From Geobacter sp. (lineage in GTDB: Bacteria > Desulfobacterota > Desulfuromonadia > Geobacterales > DSM-12255): a DNA stretch of 64,000 nucleotides. Below the pieces are notes generated by a model. That model saw nothing but the letters and a program-made list of their open reading frames with translations. It made no database searches and had not been told where the DNA came from. The stretch covers positions 1 through 64,000 of the forward strand of contig VFJK01000061.1 in assembly GCA_009886125.1 (NCBI GenBank), given 5' to 3'. Below, piece by piece: positions 16,437 through 25,598 of this stretch; positions within the stretch are counted from its first letter, which is position 1; each line of letters opens with the position of its first letter. A program made the position numbers and the translations under genes.

Positions 16437-17325
16437 CCCGTTCGATCTTCTTTTTGCCGAACAGTCCATACGGTTTGAACATCAGAATCAGGATCAGGGC
16501 GATGTAGGGCGCCACTTCCTTGGCTCCGCCGCCGACGAAGGGGTCTACATAGCCGCCTGACAGGTTTTCAAGGACACCGATAATGACTCCGCCGACGATG
16601 GCGCCCAGAATGCTGTCCAGTCCGCCCAGTATGACGACCGGCAGGACTTTAAGTCCCATGAAGCTGAGAGACATGTCGATGCCGCCGCGGATCGTGCCGA
16701 GAAGGATGCCGCCTACCGCTGAAACAATGGCTGAAATAGCCCAGGACAACGCGAACATCTTCTTGACGCTGATCCCCATCGAGAGGGAGACCTGCTGGTT
16801 CGAAGCAGTCGCCCGCATTGCCACGCCGGTTTTAGAGTATTTGAAGAACAGGGTCAGAAGAGTGACCAGAAGTGTGACACAGCCGATGGCGTAGAGATAA
16901 CCCTGGGAAACCGGGATCGGTCCGATCTGTACCGGTTCGGGCGGGAATACCTCGGGAAAGGGGATGGTGTCAGTCCCATACGCCAGTTGCACAAGCGCTT
17001 TCAGGATGCTCGAGAGCCCGAGGGTCACCATTATCACCGAGATCAGGTGCGAGCCTATGAGCGGGCGGAGAATGACCCGCTCGATAATCAGGCCGAGGAC
17101 AGCAGAAAATGCCAGAGTTATCAGGAACGATTGGAAGAACGGAATATTATGCCTGGTCATCAGGTCGAGGCAGATATAGGCGCCGACCATCAGAAACTCA
17201 CCCTGGGCCAGATTAAGGGCGCTGGTTGCCTTGTAGATGATGACAAAACCGGTGGCGACCAGCGAATAGATGCAGCCGACGACGAGTCCGTTGATCAACA
17301 GTTGCAGCAGAAAAGTCATGTCCAT
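16432..17325 (-). CDS. livH: Liv-type ABC transporter permease LivH
   Basis: Inner-membrane permease of 297 residues. The N-terminus LLINGLVVGCIYSLVATGFVIIYKATSALNLAQGEFLMVGAY (about 9-50) is diagnostic of LivH. The coupling loop GVAMRATASNQQVSLSMGISVKKMFALSWAISAIVSAVGGILLG and the conserved LGGLDSILGAIVGGVIIGVLENL follow. It has eight or so membrane segments and partners with LivM. The gene precedes livM in the operon, and a palindromic repeat separates the two. Confidence 0.93.
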   Translation of the reverse strand: MDMTFLLQLLINGLVVGCIYSLVATGFVIIYKATSALNLAQGEFLMVGAYICLDLMTRHNIPFFQSFLITLAFSAVLGLIIERVILRPLIGSHLISVIMVTLGLSSILKALVQLAYGTDTIPFPEVFPPEPVQIGPIPVSQGYLYAIGCVTLLVTLLTLFFKYSKTGVAMRATASNQQVSLSMGISVKKMFALSWAISAIVSAVGGILLGTIRGGIDMSLSFMGLKVLPVVILGGLDSILGAIVGGVIIGVLENLSGGYVDPFVGGGAKEVAPYIALILILMFKPYGLFGKKKIERV

Positions 17326-17403
17326 AACAGCATCCTCTTAAATAACCTGGATTCGGCAGTTGAAAGCCACCTGATTTCGCGCTGACGCGCTCATTCCGGC
17401 AGA

Positions 17404-19326
17404 CTAAAGGTTCCTGAAAAGTATCCTGCTTTGAATTCTGGCACTTCTCCCCTCCTGCAGGTCGATGGTCGTGTCGATCTCCAGGGTTTCTGCTCCGGAA
17501 TAAAGTGCTTCGATGACCTCACGGTATCGATCTTCCACCGTCTTCCGACGCACTTTTCCGGTTCTTGTTATCTCATCGTCATCAGCATCTAACTCTTTGT
17601 AAAGAAGAGTAAAACGCTTGATACGGGAGCTTTCAGGTAGTTCGCGGTTGATCTTTGCCAACTCTTTTTCAATGAAATCGTACACTTCCGGCTTGGACAC
17701 CAGGTCGCTATAGGTGCCGTAGGAAATTTTATTATCTCCGGCCCATTTGCCTATTATCTTCCCGTTGAGGCAGACCAGTGCAGCGAGATAGGGACGATCT
17801 GCGCCGATCAGCAGCGCTTCTCCGATAAACGGGGAAAACTTGAGCTTGCTCTCCACGGACTGGGGTGCAAGGGTAGAGCCATCGGCCAGTCTGATGATGT
17901 TTTCGAGCCGGTCGATCAGGGTCAGATGCCCATCAGCATCCAGTGAGCCGGCATCGCCGGTATGGAGCCAGCCATCCTTGAGTGCGTTGGCAGTAGCTGC
18001 TTCATCCCCGTAATATCCATTGAAAACTCCGGCGCTTTTCAGGAGAATCTCTCCTTCATCCGAAAAGCTGATCTCAGTGCCGGGGAGTGGCAGGCCGACA
18101 GTCGTTCCCTTGATATCTCCGCTTTGATGCATGAAGGCGACACCCGAAATCTCGGTCAGACCATACACCTGTCTGAGATTAACTCCCATTGCATGGAAAA
18201 ATCTGAAAGCATCAGTTCCGAGTGCAGAGCCGCCGGTTAGAGCCGCCCGTACTCTGGAAAGGCCGAGACGATCACGCAGTGCCCTCATGAGAGCGACATG
18301 GGCTAGCAGGTAGAGAGCTCTGGAGAGCAGCGATGCCGGTTTCCCCGCCAGTCTGGCTGTAGCAGCCCGCTCGCCGATCGGCATGAAGCTGTTGTACATG
18401 AACCGTTTGAAAGGGGTGCTTTCCATCATCCGGACCTGGACAGTCGAGGCTATCTTTTCCCATATCTGCGGCGGTGCGAAGATGATGTGGGGCCCGATCT
18501 CCCGCAGATCAGCCATCACCGTTTCACTGTTTTCAGGGAAGTTTACGGTGAAGCCTTTATAGAGAGCAGCCGCAACGGACATCATCAGTTCCCCGAACCA
18601 GGCAAGCGGCAGGAAAGAGACAAATTCGTCGCTGTCTTTCATTCCGGAACCGCTTGAGAGATTGGCCGCCATGCCGATGATGTTGCCGTGGGTCAGCATT
18701 GCACCGCGTGTCGCCCCGCTTGAGCCTGATGTCGTGCAGATAATCGCGATGTCGTTGCTATCTCCTCTGGAGATAAGCTGTTCGAATCTGTCAGGATCAT
18801 TTTCTTTATGCACAGTCCCCGCTGAGTACAGCTGCTCAAGCGATTGCAGCCGTTCATCCCGGTAGGATCGCATGCCGCGAGGATTGCAGTAGATGATTTT
18901 TTTCAGAATTGCCGGTGCCAGCCCGCTTTCAAGGATCTTGTCTACCTGCTCCTGGTCTTCGGCAATCACATATTTGACGTTGAACTGGAGTAAAAGGGAG
19001 CAGATTTCAGTGCCGGTAGCATCCTGATGCAGCGCCACCGGGATCCCGCCTGCCACCCCTGTACCGATCAGGGCGTACAGTGATGACGGCCGGTTATTGC
19101 TGATGATCGCTACCGTGTCACCAGCTTCGAGCCCCAGCGACAATAGGCCCAGGGAGAAGAGGCCGACTTTTTCATAGTATTCCTGCCAGGATGTCTCCTG
19201 CCAGATCCCGAGGCACTTTACCCTCAGGGCGGCTTTTCCTTTGCCGAAACGCTGGGCGTTCTTTTTGAGGAGCCTGGCAAAGGTCGCTTCATCCGGGCTC
19301 ACTGCTGTTGGCTTCCCTTTGTTCAT
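17404..19326 (-). CDS. AMP-dependent acyl-CoA synthetase/ligase
   Basis: Adenylate-forming ligase of 640 residues, FadD15/long-chain FACL subgroup, that would activate a carboxylic acid to its CoA thioester. The ATP loop IICTTSGSSGATRGAMLTHGN (about 190-210), the VYGLTEISG motif, the YYGDEAATANALKDGWLHTGDAGSLDADGHLTLIDR block and the late lysine region RTGKVRRKTVEDRY are visible. It starts directly after the livG stop and ends ahead of livH, so it is embedded in the transporter operon. The imported substrate is therefore probably an acid that needs CoA activation, not simply an amino acid (inference). Confidence 0.9.
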   Translation of the reverse strand: MNKGKPTAVSPDEATFARLLKKNAQRFGKGKAALRVKCLGIWQETSWQEYYEKVGLFSLGLLSLGLEAGDTVAIISNNRPSSLYALIGTGVAGGIPVALHQDATGTEICSLLLQFNVKYVIAEDQEQVDKILESGLAPAILKKIIYCNPRGMRSYRDERLQSLEQLYSAGTVHKENDPDRFEQLISRGDSNDIAIICTTSGSSGATRGAMLTHGNIIGMAANLSSGSGMKDSDEFVSFLPLAWFGELMMSVAAALYKGFTVNFPENSETVMADLREIGPHIIFAPPQIWEKIASTVQVRMMESTPFKRFMYNSFMPIGERAATARLAGKPASLLSRALYLLAHVALMRALRDRLGLSRVRAALTGGSALGTDAFRFFHAMGVNLRQVYGLTEISGVAFMHQSGDIKGTTVGLPLPGTEISFSDEGEILLKSAGVFNGYYGDEAATANALKDGWLHTGDAGSLDADGHLTLIDRLENIIRLADGSTLAPQSVESKLKFSPFIGEALLIGADRPYLAALVCLNGKIIGKWAGDNKISYGTYSDLVSKPEVYDFIEKELAKINRELPESSRIKRFTLLYKELDADDDEITRTGKVRRKTVEDRYREVIEALYSGAETLEIDTTIDLQEGRSARIQSRILFRNL

Positions 19327-20094
19327 CTATATGTCCTCTTCACCGAGATATGCCTTTATGACATGAGGATCCTGCTGAACCTCTTCCGGGGTGCCGCTGG
19401 CGATCTTCTTGCCGAAGTCAAGCACGCAGACTGCATTTGAAATATCCATGACAACACCCATATCATGCTCGATCATGATCACTGTGATTCCCCGTTCCCC
19501 ATTGGTCTCAACAATGAAGCGGGCCATGTCTTCGGTCTCTTCATGATTCATCCCGGCCATCGGTTCGTCCAGTAACAGGATTTTCGGCTCCAACGCAAGT
19601 GCCCGTGCCAGCTCGACCCTCTTTTGAAAACCGTACGGGAGTGTGCCGACAATTTTGTTCCTGATGCTCTGGATGGAGAGGAATTCGATTATCTCCTCGA
19701 CAAATCCGCGATTTTTGATCTCCTCGTTGCGTGCCGGGCCCAGATAGATCCCCCCCTGCAGAAGGCCTGCATGTTGATGCAGGTGACGACCTATCATCAG
19801 ATTGTCTATAACGGTCATTCCTTTGAAGAGGGCGATGTTCTGAAAAGAGCGGGCTATTCCCATCTTGGCGCGTTGGTATGGCGGTAGAGATGAAATGTCC
19901 GTATCTTCAAAAATAATTCTGCCGTTTTGCGGCGTATACACTCCGCTGATGCAGTTAAGCATAGAGGATTTCCCTGCGCCGTTCGGGCCGATAATGGCGA
20001 AAATCTCTCCTTTTCTGACCTCGAAAGAGACTCCGGACAGGGCACGTACTCCGCCGAAGTTCAACTGGATGTCGCTACAGGAAAGTTGGATCAT
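19327..20094 (-). CDS. livG: Liv-type ABC transporter ATP-binding protein LivG
   Basis: ATPase of 255 residues. Walker A is IIGPNGAGKSSMLNCISGVY (about 34-53), the LivG-specific stretch is ARSFQNIALFKGMTVIDNLMIGRH, the signature region is LPYGFQKRVELARALALEPKILLLDEPMAGMNHEE, and the H-loop is IEHDMGVVMD. It is the first gene of the minus-strand operon and abuts the acyl-CoA ligase gene. The promoter should lie in the large gap shared with icmF. Confidence 0.94.
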   Translation of the reverse strand: MIQLSCSDIQLNFGGVRALSGVSFEVRKGEIFAIIGPNGAGKSSMLNCISGVYTPQNGRIIFEDTDISSLPPYQRAKMGIARSFQNIALFKGMTVIDNLMIGRHLHQHAGLLQGGIYLGPARNEEIKNRGFVEEIIEFLSIQSIRNKIVGTLPYGFQKRVELARALALEPKILLLDEPMAGMNHEETEDMARFIVETNGERGITVIMIEHDMGVVMDISNAVCVLDFGKKIASGTPEEVQQDPHVIKAYLGEEDI

Positions 20095-20132
20095 CCCTTC
20101 ATCGCTCCTTTATCGGGTTGCTGATCTTAGCT

Positions 20133-20283
20133 AGTACCATGTGACTCTTATACTTTCGCATCAAACCCCTCTAAGTCTCCCTTTATGCCCCAGAGGGCAC
20201 TTGACAGGGGAGACTTCAGACCTTCTCCCCTGTCAAGGGAGGATCAGAGAGGGGTTGGTTTTAGATGTTGCGCAGCGCTAGAA
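20133..20283. repeat. CCCCTTGACAGGGG-family element with terminal inverted repeats
   Basis: About 150 bp. The outer ends TAGTACCATGTGACTCTTA and TTAGATGTTGCGCAGCGCTA are imperfect inverted repeats. The centre carries paired arms with TTGACAGGGGAG and CTCCCCTGTCAAGGGAG. The copy at 37821-37951 shares both ends and centre, which defines a discrete MITE-like unit. Confidence 0.75.
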
Positions 20284-20823
20284 CAGTGTTAAACAGTTTT
20301 GAATGCTTAGTCAGCCCAACGTGTTGATCTGCGTATGATTGGCAGGCGGCTAACGTAAACATTCAGAATACAGGCCTTTTCCGGTTTGCAAAATCGATGC
20401 TCAGTTGCTCTCAATAGATGAGCTAGAGCGAATATAGCGCAGGGTTTAATCACTTTACAAGCAAAAAACGCAATTACTAAAAAATTGTTTTATAAATGCT
20501 TGACATAAACGTAAAGAGCCATTAATCTGATATCCGCAGCATATCAAAATGATCTGATCGGTCAGTGGAATACCAGGTATCAAGGTTAACTCGATTTTAA
20601 CGGGAAAAGCGGGCACTGTCTTCTTGGCAGACCCGGTAAACATGCAGTGTAGATGTCATCATCAACCAGGTTTTGAACGTAAACGGAACAACCCTCCCGA
20701 TATCTTTTCCGAGTCTCCCGGATATCAGACAATAACCAGGTATGGCTTTATGACAAACCGCAGAACAATGGTTTGATCTCATTGTTCAAGGGATCATTTC
20801 TTCTGAAAGGGGGGATCTTTTTT
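20284..20823 (+). promoter_or_regulatory. Regulatory gap between livG and icmF with three ACGTAAA motifs
   Basis: No gene is supported in this 540-bp stretch. ACGTAAAC or ACGTAAAG occurs at 20353-20360, 20509-20516 and 20677-20684. The middle copy follows a consensus -35 TTGACA (20500-20505), and the last is within TTGAACGTAAACGG. The gap must hold the divergent promoters of the liv operon and icmF, and the motifs are probably operators of their shared regulator. Confidence 0.55.
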
Positions 20824-23800
20824 ATGCAGATGCCGGACATACAACCATTCAAGACAGCGCACAAGGTCCGTTTCGTGACCGCCACCAGCCTTTTCGACGG
20901 ACACGATGCTACCATTAATGTCATACGGCGCATTCTTCAGTCTTCGGGTGCTGAAGTAATCCACCTGGGTCACAACCGCTCGGTGGAGGAAATTGTTACC
21001 GCTGCTATTCAGGAAGATGCCCAGGGTATCGCGGTCAGCTGCTACCAGGGCGGCCACATCGAGTTTTTCAAATACATCATCGATCTCCTTCGCGAACGTG
21101 GAGAGGGCCATATCAAGGTGTTTGGCGGCGGGGGCGGGGTAATCGTGCCGGATGAGATAGCCGAGATCGAAGGATTCGGCGTCAATAAAATATTCTCTCC
21201 GGAAGACGGCAGGCGGATGGGGCTGCAGGGGATGATCAACCTTATGCTCAAGGAGTGTGATTTTTCTGTCGAGCGAAATATAACGACAGAGATCGACAGA
21301 CTTGCCAGGCAGGATGTCCGGGCAGTCAATACCCTGATCACTCTGGCGGAACAGGCAGTGCATGACCACACCAGCGGCTACACTGCGCTCAGAGAGCAGA
21401 TCAGGGGGATGGCTCAGGATGTGCCGGTGGTCGGAATAACCGGAACCGGCGGTGCAGGAAAGAGTTCCATAACTGATGAACTGGTGCTGCGATTCACCCG
21501 TGATTTTCCTGACAAGAGCGTTGCCATCCTTGCAGTAGATCCTTCCCGTCAGCGAACCGGCGGCGCTCTTCTGGGCGACCGGATCAGGATGAACTCGATC
21601 AATGCCAGCCGTATCTATATGCGTTCTCTGGCAACCCGGGAGTCACAGACCGAGCTTTCTTCGGCCATTCAGGATGCGATAGATGTGGTGAAGGCCGCCG
21701 GGTTCGACCTGATATTTATCGAGACCAGCGGCATAGGCCAGGGGAATGCCGGGGTCGTCGGCATCTGTGACGTTTCCCTCTACGTCATGACTTGCGAGTT
21801 CGGCGCTCCCACCCAGCTTGAGAAGATCGATATGCTCGACTTCGCGGATCTGGTGGCCATCAACAAGTTCGAGCGAAAAGGAGCTGAAGATGCTTTGCGG
21901 AATGTCCGCAAGCAGTATCGACGCAACCGTAACCTCTTTGAAGTCGCTGATGAGGCACTGCCGGTATTCGGTACCATCGCCTCCCAGTTCAACGACCCCG
22001 GCACCAATGTCCTTTACCGGGCCCTGATCGAGGCTACCAATGCCAAAAAGGGGAGTTCCTGGCAATCGTCTCTTCAGATCACTGAAAAAGAGAGTCTGAA
22101 GAAGTACATTATCCCGCCTGACCGTGTTCATTACCTCGGTGAGATCGTGCATGCAGTGCGCGGTTATCGCAAGCAGGTCGGTGAGCAGTCCGCTGTCGCC
22201 CGGCGTCTGTTCCAGTTAACCGGTGCCAGGGAAGTGCTGGGTGAGCCGTCGACAATCGCGGAACTGGATACACAGATCGCGGTCTTTGACTCCAGACTCC
22301 ACGAGGAGCCGAAAAAAATACTGAAGGAGTGGCCCGAACTGAAGGCATCCTACCGCCGCGATCAGCTCGTGACCAAAGTCAGGGACAAGGAGATTCGCAG
22401 CGATCTTTATACTACGACACTTTCCGGTACACGGATCCCCAAGGTCTGTATCCCCGACTTTGCCGACTGGGGTGAGATCCTCCGCTGGAGCATGCTGGAA
22501 AATGCACCGGGGCTGTTCCCCTTCACTGCCGGCGTCTTCCCGTTCAAGCGGGCCGAAGAGGACCCGAAACGACAGTTTGCCGGGGAGGGGACTCCGGAGC
22601 GGACCAACCGCCGCTTTCATTACCTCTGCAAGGATGATGATGCAAAGCGCCTTTCTACCGCCTTCGACAGTGTGACCCTCTATGGCGAGGATCCCGATTA
22701 TCCGCCGGACATCTACGGAAAGGTCGGCGAAAGCGGGGTCTCCATCTGCACCGTAAACGACATGAAGAAGCTGTTCGCCGGGTTTGATCTCTGCGCCCCG
22801 AACACCAGCGTCTCTATTACCATAAACGGCCCTGCCCCGATGATGCTGGCGTTTTTCTTCAATGCGGCGATCGATCAGCAGGTGGACGTATTCAGCCAGA
22901 AGAACGGCAGAGCGCCCTCCGCAGACGAGTATGAAGAGATCCGCACCTGTACCCTGCAGACCGTCCGCGGCACGGTCCAGGCTGACATCCTCAAGGAGGA
23001 CCAGGGTCAGAATACCTGTATCTTCTCCACAGAGTTCGCTCTGAAGATGATGGGGGATATCCAGCAGTACTTCATCGAAAAGAAGGTGCGGAACTACTAC
23101 TCGGTCTCCATCAGCGGCTACCACATCGCCGAGGCCGGAGCAAACCCGATCAGTCAGCTGGCTTTTACCCTTTCCAACGGGTTTACCTTTGTCGAGTACT
23201 ATCTTTCACGCGGCATGGACATCGATGATTTCGCTGCCAACCTCTCTTACTTCTTTTCCAACGGACTTGATCCCGAATATACGGTCATCGGCCGTGTTGC
23301 CCGCAGGATCTGGGCGGTTGCCATGCGGGAGAAATACGGCGCAAACGATCGCAGCCAGAAACTCAAGTATCATATCCAGACATCAGGCCGGTCGCTGCAT
23401 GCCCAGGAGATGGATTTCAATGATATCCGGACAACGCTCCAGGCGCTCATGGCTATCTACGACAACTGCAACTCTCTGCACACCAATGCGTATAATGAGG
23501 CGGTCACGACCCCGACCGAGGAGTCGGTCCGCCGAGCCATGGCGATCCAGATGATCATCACCAAGGAGTTCGGGCTGGCAAAAAACGAGAACTCTCTGCA
23601 GGGCTCCTTCATCATCGAGGAGTTGACGGATCTGGTGGAAGAGGCGGTCATGGCCGAGTTCGAGAGGATCGACCAGCGGGGCGGTGTACTCGGCGCCATG
23701 GAGACCCAGTACCAGCGGTCAAAGATCCAGGACGAGTCGATGCTGTACGAACACAAGAAGCACAATGGTGAGCTCCCCATCGTCGGAGTTAACACCTTCC

Positions 23801-24072
23801 TGAACCCGCGTGCGGATGAAGAGGGCTTCAATGTGCCGGGTGAGCTGGCACGGGCCACCAAAGAAGAGAAGGAGCAGCAGATCCAGAATCTGCGGGCATT
23901 CCAGGAACTGAACAGCCTCAAGGCTACTACCGCTCTTAAGCAGCTTCAGGAAACTGCCATTGCCGGCGGCAATATTTTTGCCGATCTTATGGAGACGGTC
24001 AAGGTGGCGTCATTGGGGCAGATCAGTCATGCTCTGTATGAAGTCGGCGGGAAGTACCGGCGGAATATGTGA
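20824..24072 (+). CDS. icmF: Fused isobutyryl-CoA mutase with G-protein chaperone
   Basis: Adenosylcobalamin enzyme of 1082 residues that interconverts isobutyryl-CoA and n-butyryl-CoA. The order is typical of IcmF: a B12-binding domain with DGHDATINV (residues 25-33, His27 the cobalt ligand) and [13 protein letters not shown]; a MeaB-like GTPase domain with P-loop GTGGAGKSS near 204-212; and the mutase barrel ([21 protein letters not shown] through the C-terminus). The track start at 20773 is replaced by the ATG at 20824, which follows AAAGGGGGG. It is the first plus-strand gene of the acyl-CoA catabolic block. Confidence 0.94.
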   Translation: MQMPDIQPFKTAHKVRFVTATSLFDGHDATINVIRRILQSSGAEVIHLGHNRSVEEIVTAAIQEDAQGIAVSCYQGGHIEFFKYIIDLLRERGEGHIKVFGGGGGVIVPDEIAEIEGFGVNKIFSPEDGRRMGLQGMINLMLKECDFSVERNITTEIDRLARQDVRAVNTLITLAEQAVHDHTSGYTALREQIRGMAQDVPVVGITGTGGAGKSSITDELVLRFTRDFPDKSVAILAVDPSRQRTGGALLGDRIRMNSINASRIYMRSLATRESQTELSSAIQDAIDVVKAAGFDLIFIETSGIGQGNAGVVGICDVSLYVMTCEFGAPTQLEKIDMLDFADLVAINKFERKGAEDALRNVRKQYRRNRNLFEVADEALPVFGTIASQFNDPGTNVLYRALIEATNAKKGSSWQSSLQITEKESLKKYIIPPDRVHYLGEIVHAVRGYRKQVGEQSAVARRLFQLTGAREVLGEPSTIAELDTQIAVFDSRLHEEPKKILKEWPELKASYRRDQLVTKVRDKEIRSDLYTTTLSGTRIPKVCIPDFADWGEILRWSMLENAPGLFPFTAGVFPFKRAEEDPKRQFAGEGTPERTNRRFHYLCKDDDAKRLSTAFDSVTLYGEDPDYPPDIYGKVGESGVSICTVNDMKKLFAGFDLCAPNTSVSITINGPAPMMLAFFFNAAIDQQVDVFSQKNGRAPSADEYEEIRTCTLQTVRGTVQADILKEDQGQNTCIFSTEFALKMMGDIQQYFIEKKVRNYYSVSISGYHIAEAGANPISQLAFTLSNGFTFVEYYLSRGMDIDDFAANLSYFFSNGLDPEYTVIGRVARRIWAVAMREKYGANDRSQKLKYHIQTSGRSLHAQEMDFNDIRTTLQALMAIYDNCNSLHTNAYNEAVTTPTEESVRRAMAIQMIITKEFGLAKNENSLQGSFIIEELTDLVEEAVMAEFERIDQRGGVLGAMETQYQRSKIQDESMLYEHKKHNGELPIVGVNTFLNPRADEEGFNVPGELARATKEEKEQQIQNLRAFQELNSLKATTALKQLQETAIAGGNIFADLMETVKVASLGQISHALYEVGGKYRRNM

Positions 24073-24126
24073 TGAGGCGGGCGAAGGTTCAGCGCAGGTT
24101 GAGAGCACGAGTATCGCTTGTCTGCG

Positions 24127-24272
24127 ACGGTGAAAGCCGTTTCTCTCTGCAACGCCTCTGCTTCAGTTCGCATGACTCAGGTACATTCCGGCACAGATAA
24201 TCCGTCACCTGTTTAGCTCGATTTATCCGGCGATCAGCCCCGGCTGTTTTCGTTCGATACGGCTTTCACCGT
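24127..24272. repeat. Long-stem repeat element, copy 1
   Basis: Perfect 14-bp outer arms ACGGTGAAAGCCGT and ACGGCTTTCACCGT enclose 118 bases. The inner flanks (CTCTCTGCAACGCCTCTGCTT, and CCCCGGCTGTTTTCGTTCG) match the element at 54778-54937. It lies downstream of icmF. It could be a MITE or a folded RNA. Confidence 0.65.
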
Positions 24273-24339
24273 CACAGGGGCACGGTGATCACTTCAAACT
24301 GAGAGCTGATGAAAATCAAAGCAGGAGAAGGAGATAACC

Positions 24340-25506
24340 ATGGTATCAGCAGCAGAGTCACAGCAGCGCATAGCAAAATTACAGGGGATGTTGCAGGAAA
24401 AGGGGCTGGACGGCGCCCTCTTCATCTTTCCCATCGATGTCTATTATTTTACCGGCACCCGCCAGAACGCCACGCTCTGGATTCCGACCTCCGGCGCAGC
24501 CATGCTGCTGGTGCGTAAAAGCATTGCCCGTGCCCGGGAAGAGAGTCCGCTGCCCGACATCAGACCCTTCCCGTCCAGCAAGGAGTTCGGCGGTCTGTTC
24601 CCTGAGGCCGCAGTGAAAATCGGCTTTACGTATGATGTCGCGCCGGTGCAGCAGCTCAATTTCTACGCCAAGATGCTGCCGGGGCGCGAATTTGTGGACA
24701 TTTCGCCGCTCAACCGGGAGCTCCGTTCGGTGAAGAGTCCTTTCGAGCTGGAACAGCTCCGTCACTGCGGTGAGCGGCTCTGCTCCGTCTTTGCCCAGGT
24801 GCCCGCTTTTCTTAAAGCCGGCATGCGTGAACTTGATCTGGCCGCCGAATTCGAATACCGGCTGCGCAAGGCCGGGAACGAGGGGTATGTCCGGATGCGG
24901 GCTTTCAACCAAGAGCTCTTCGGCGGATTGACCGTCTCCGCCGGCGGGGCCAGCTACGGTTTCTTCGACGGAGCCGTCACCGGCCGGGGCCTGTCCAGCG
25001 CCTCGCCCCAGGGTGCCTCGCTGGAGGTCATCCGGGAAAACGAGCCGGTATTCGTGGATTTCACCGGTGTTTTCAATGGCTACATCACCGACATGACCAG
25101 AATCTTCGTCATCGGCAGACTCGATCCGCAACTGAAAGAGGCATTTGATCTGTCGCTGGCCATCCAGGAACGGCTGCAGGCGGCTCTGAAGCCGGGCGCG
25201 ATCTGCGAAGAGCTGTTTCTCGCTTCGGCGGAAATGGCGAACGTGGCCGGGTTCGGCGACTACTACATGGGTATGCCGGGTGAAAATGCGAAATTCGTCG
25301 GCCATGGTGTGGGGCTTGAGCTGGACGAGTTCCCGGTCCTGGCTCAGGGTTTCAAAGTGCCGCTGCAGGCCGGCCAGGTTATTGCCGTCGAACCGAAATT
25401 CGTCATCCCCGGCAAAGGTGTCATAGGCATCGAAAACACGTTTGTCGTAACAGCTGGCGGTGGCGAGAAGATCACGGATATTCCTGACAGGATCACATTT
25501 GTCTGA
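24340..25506 (+). CDS. M24 family Xaa-Pro aminopeptidase-like metallopeptidase
   Basis: Metallopeptidase of 388 residues with a creatinase-like N-terminal domain (DGALFIFPIDVYYFTGTRQNATLWIP) and a pita-bread catalytic domain. The five metal ligands are visible in order: Asp in VFVDFTGVF, Asp in ITDMTRIF, His in VGHGVGLELDEFP, Glu in AVEPKFV and Glu in GIENTFVV. It would cleave an N-terminal residue preceding proline. AGAAGGAGATAACC before ATG supports the start. Its place between icmF and thiolase is odd for a peptidase; it may only be a neighbour. Confidence 0.88.
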   Translation: MVSAAESQQRIAKLQGMLQEKGLDGALFIFPIDVYYFTGTRQNATLWIPTSGAAMLLVRKSIARAREESPLPDIRPFPSSKEFGGLFPEAAVKIGFTYDVAPVQQLNFYAKMLPGREFVDISPLNRELRSVKSPFELEQLRHCGERLCSVFAQVPAFLKAGMRELDLAAEFEYRLRKAGNEGYVRMRAFNQELFGGLTVSAGGASYGFFDGAVTGRGLSSASPQGASLEVIRENEPVFVDFTGVFNGYITDMTRIFVIGRLDPQLKEAFDLSLAIQERLQAALKPGAICEELFLASAEMANVAGFGDYYMGMPGENAKFVGHGVGLELDEFPVLAQGFKVPLQAGQVIAVEPKFVIPGKGVIGIENTFVVTAGGGEKITDIPDRITFV

Positions 25507-25540
25507 CGTTTCCGATTTCAGAATACGGTTATATTTTAAA

Positions 25541-25569
25541 TTGACTTGAACGTAAACGTGATGTAAATT
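25541..25569 (+). promoter_or_regulatory. Thiolase-operon promoter with ACGTAAACGT operator
   Basis: A -35 TTGACT (25541-25546) and -10 TAAATT (25564-25569) are separated by exactly 17 bp, and the spacer holds the near-palindrome GAACGTAAACGTGA (ACGTAAACGT at 25550-25559). The same motif occurs upstream of icmF. A MerR/LiuR-type activator or repressor binding in the spacer is a natural reading. Confidence 0.6.
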
Positions 25570-25598
25570 GGTCTCACATCTGACAGGAGGATTCGGGC

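Noticed and set aside
20284-20823. Cobalamin riboswitch ahead of icmF
   Set aside because: No B12-box-like or conserved core sequence was found despite the B12-dependent product.
22216-23124. 302-aa minus-strand ORF
   Set aside because: Antisense shadow of icmF in GC-rich sequence.
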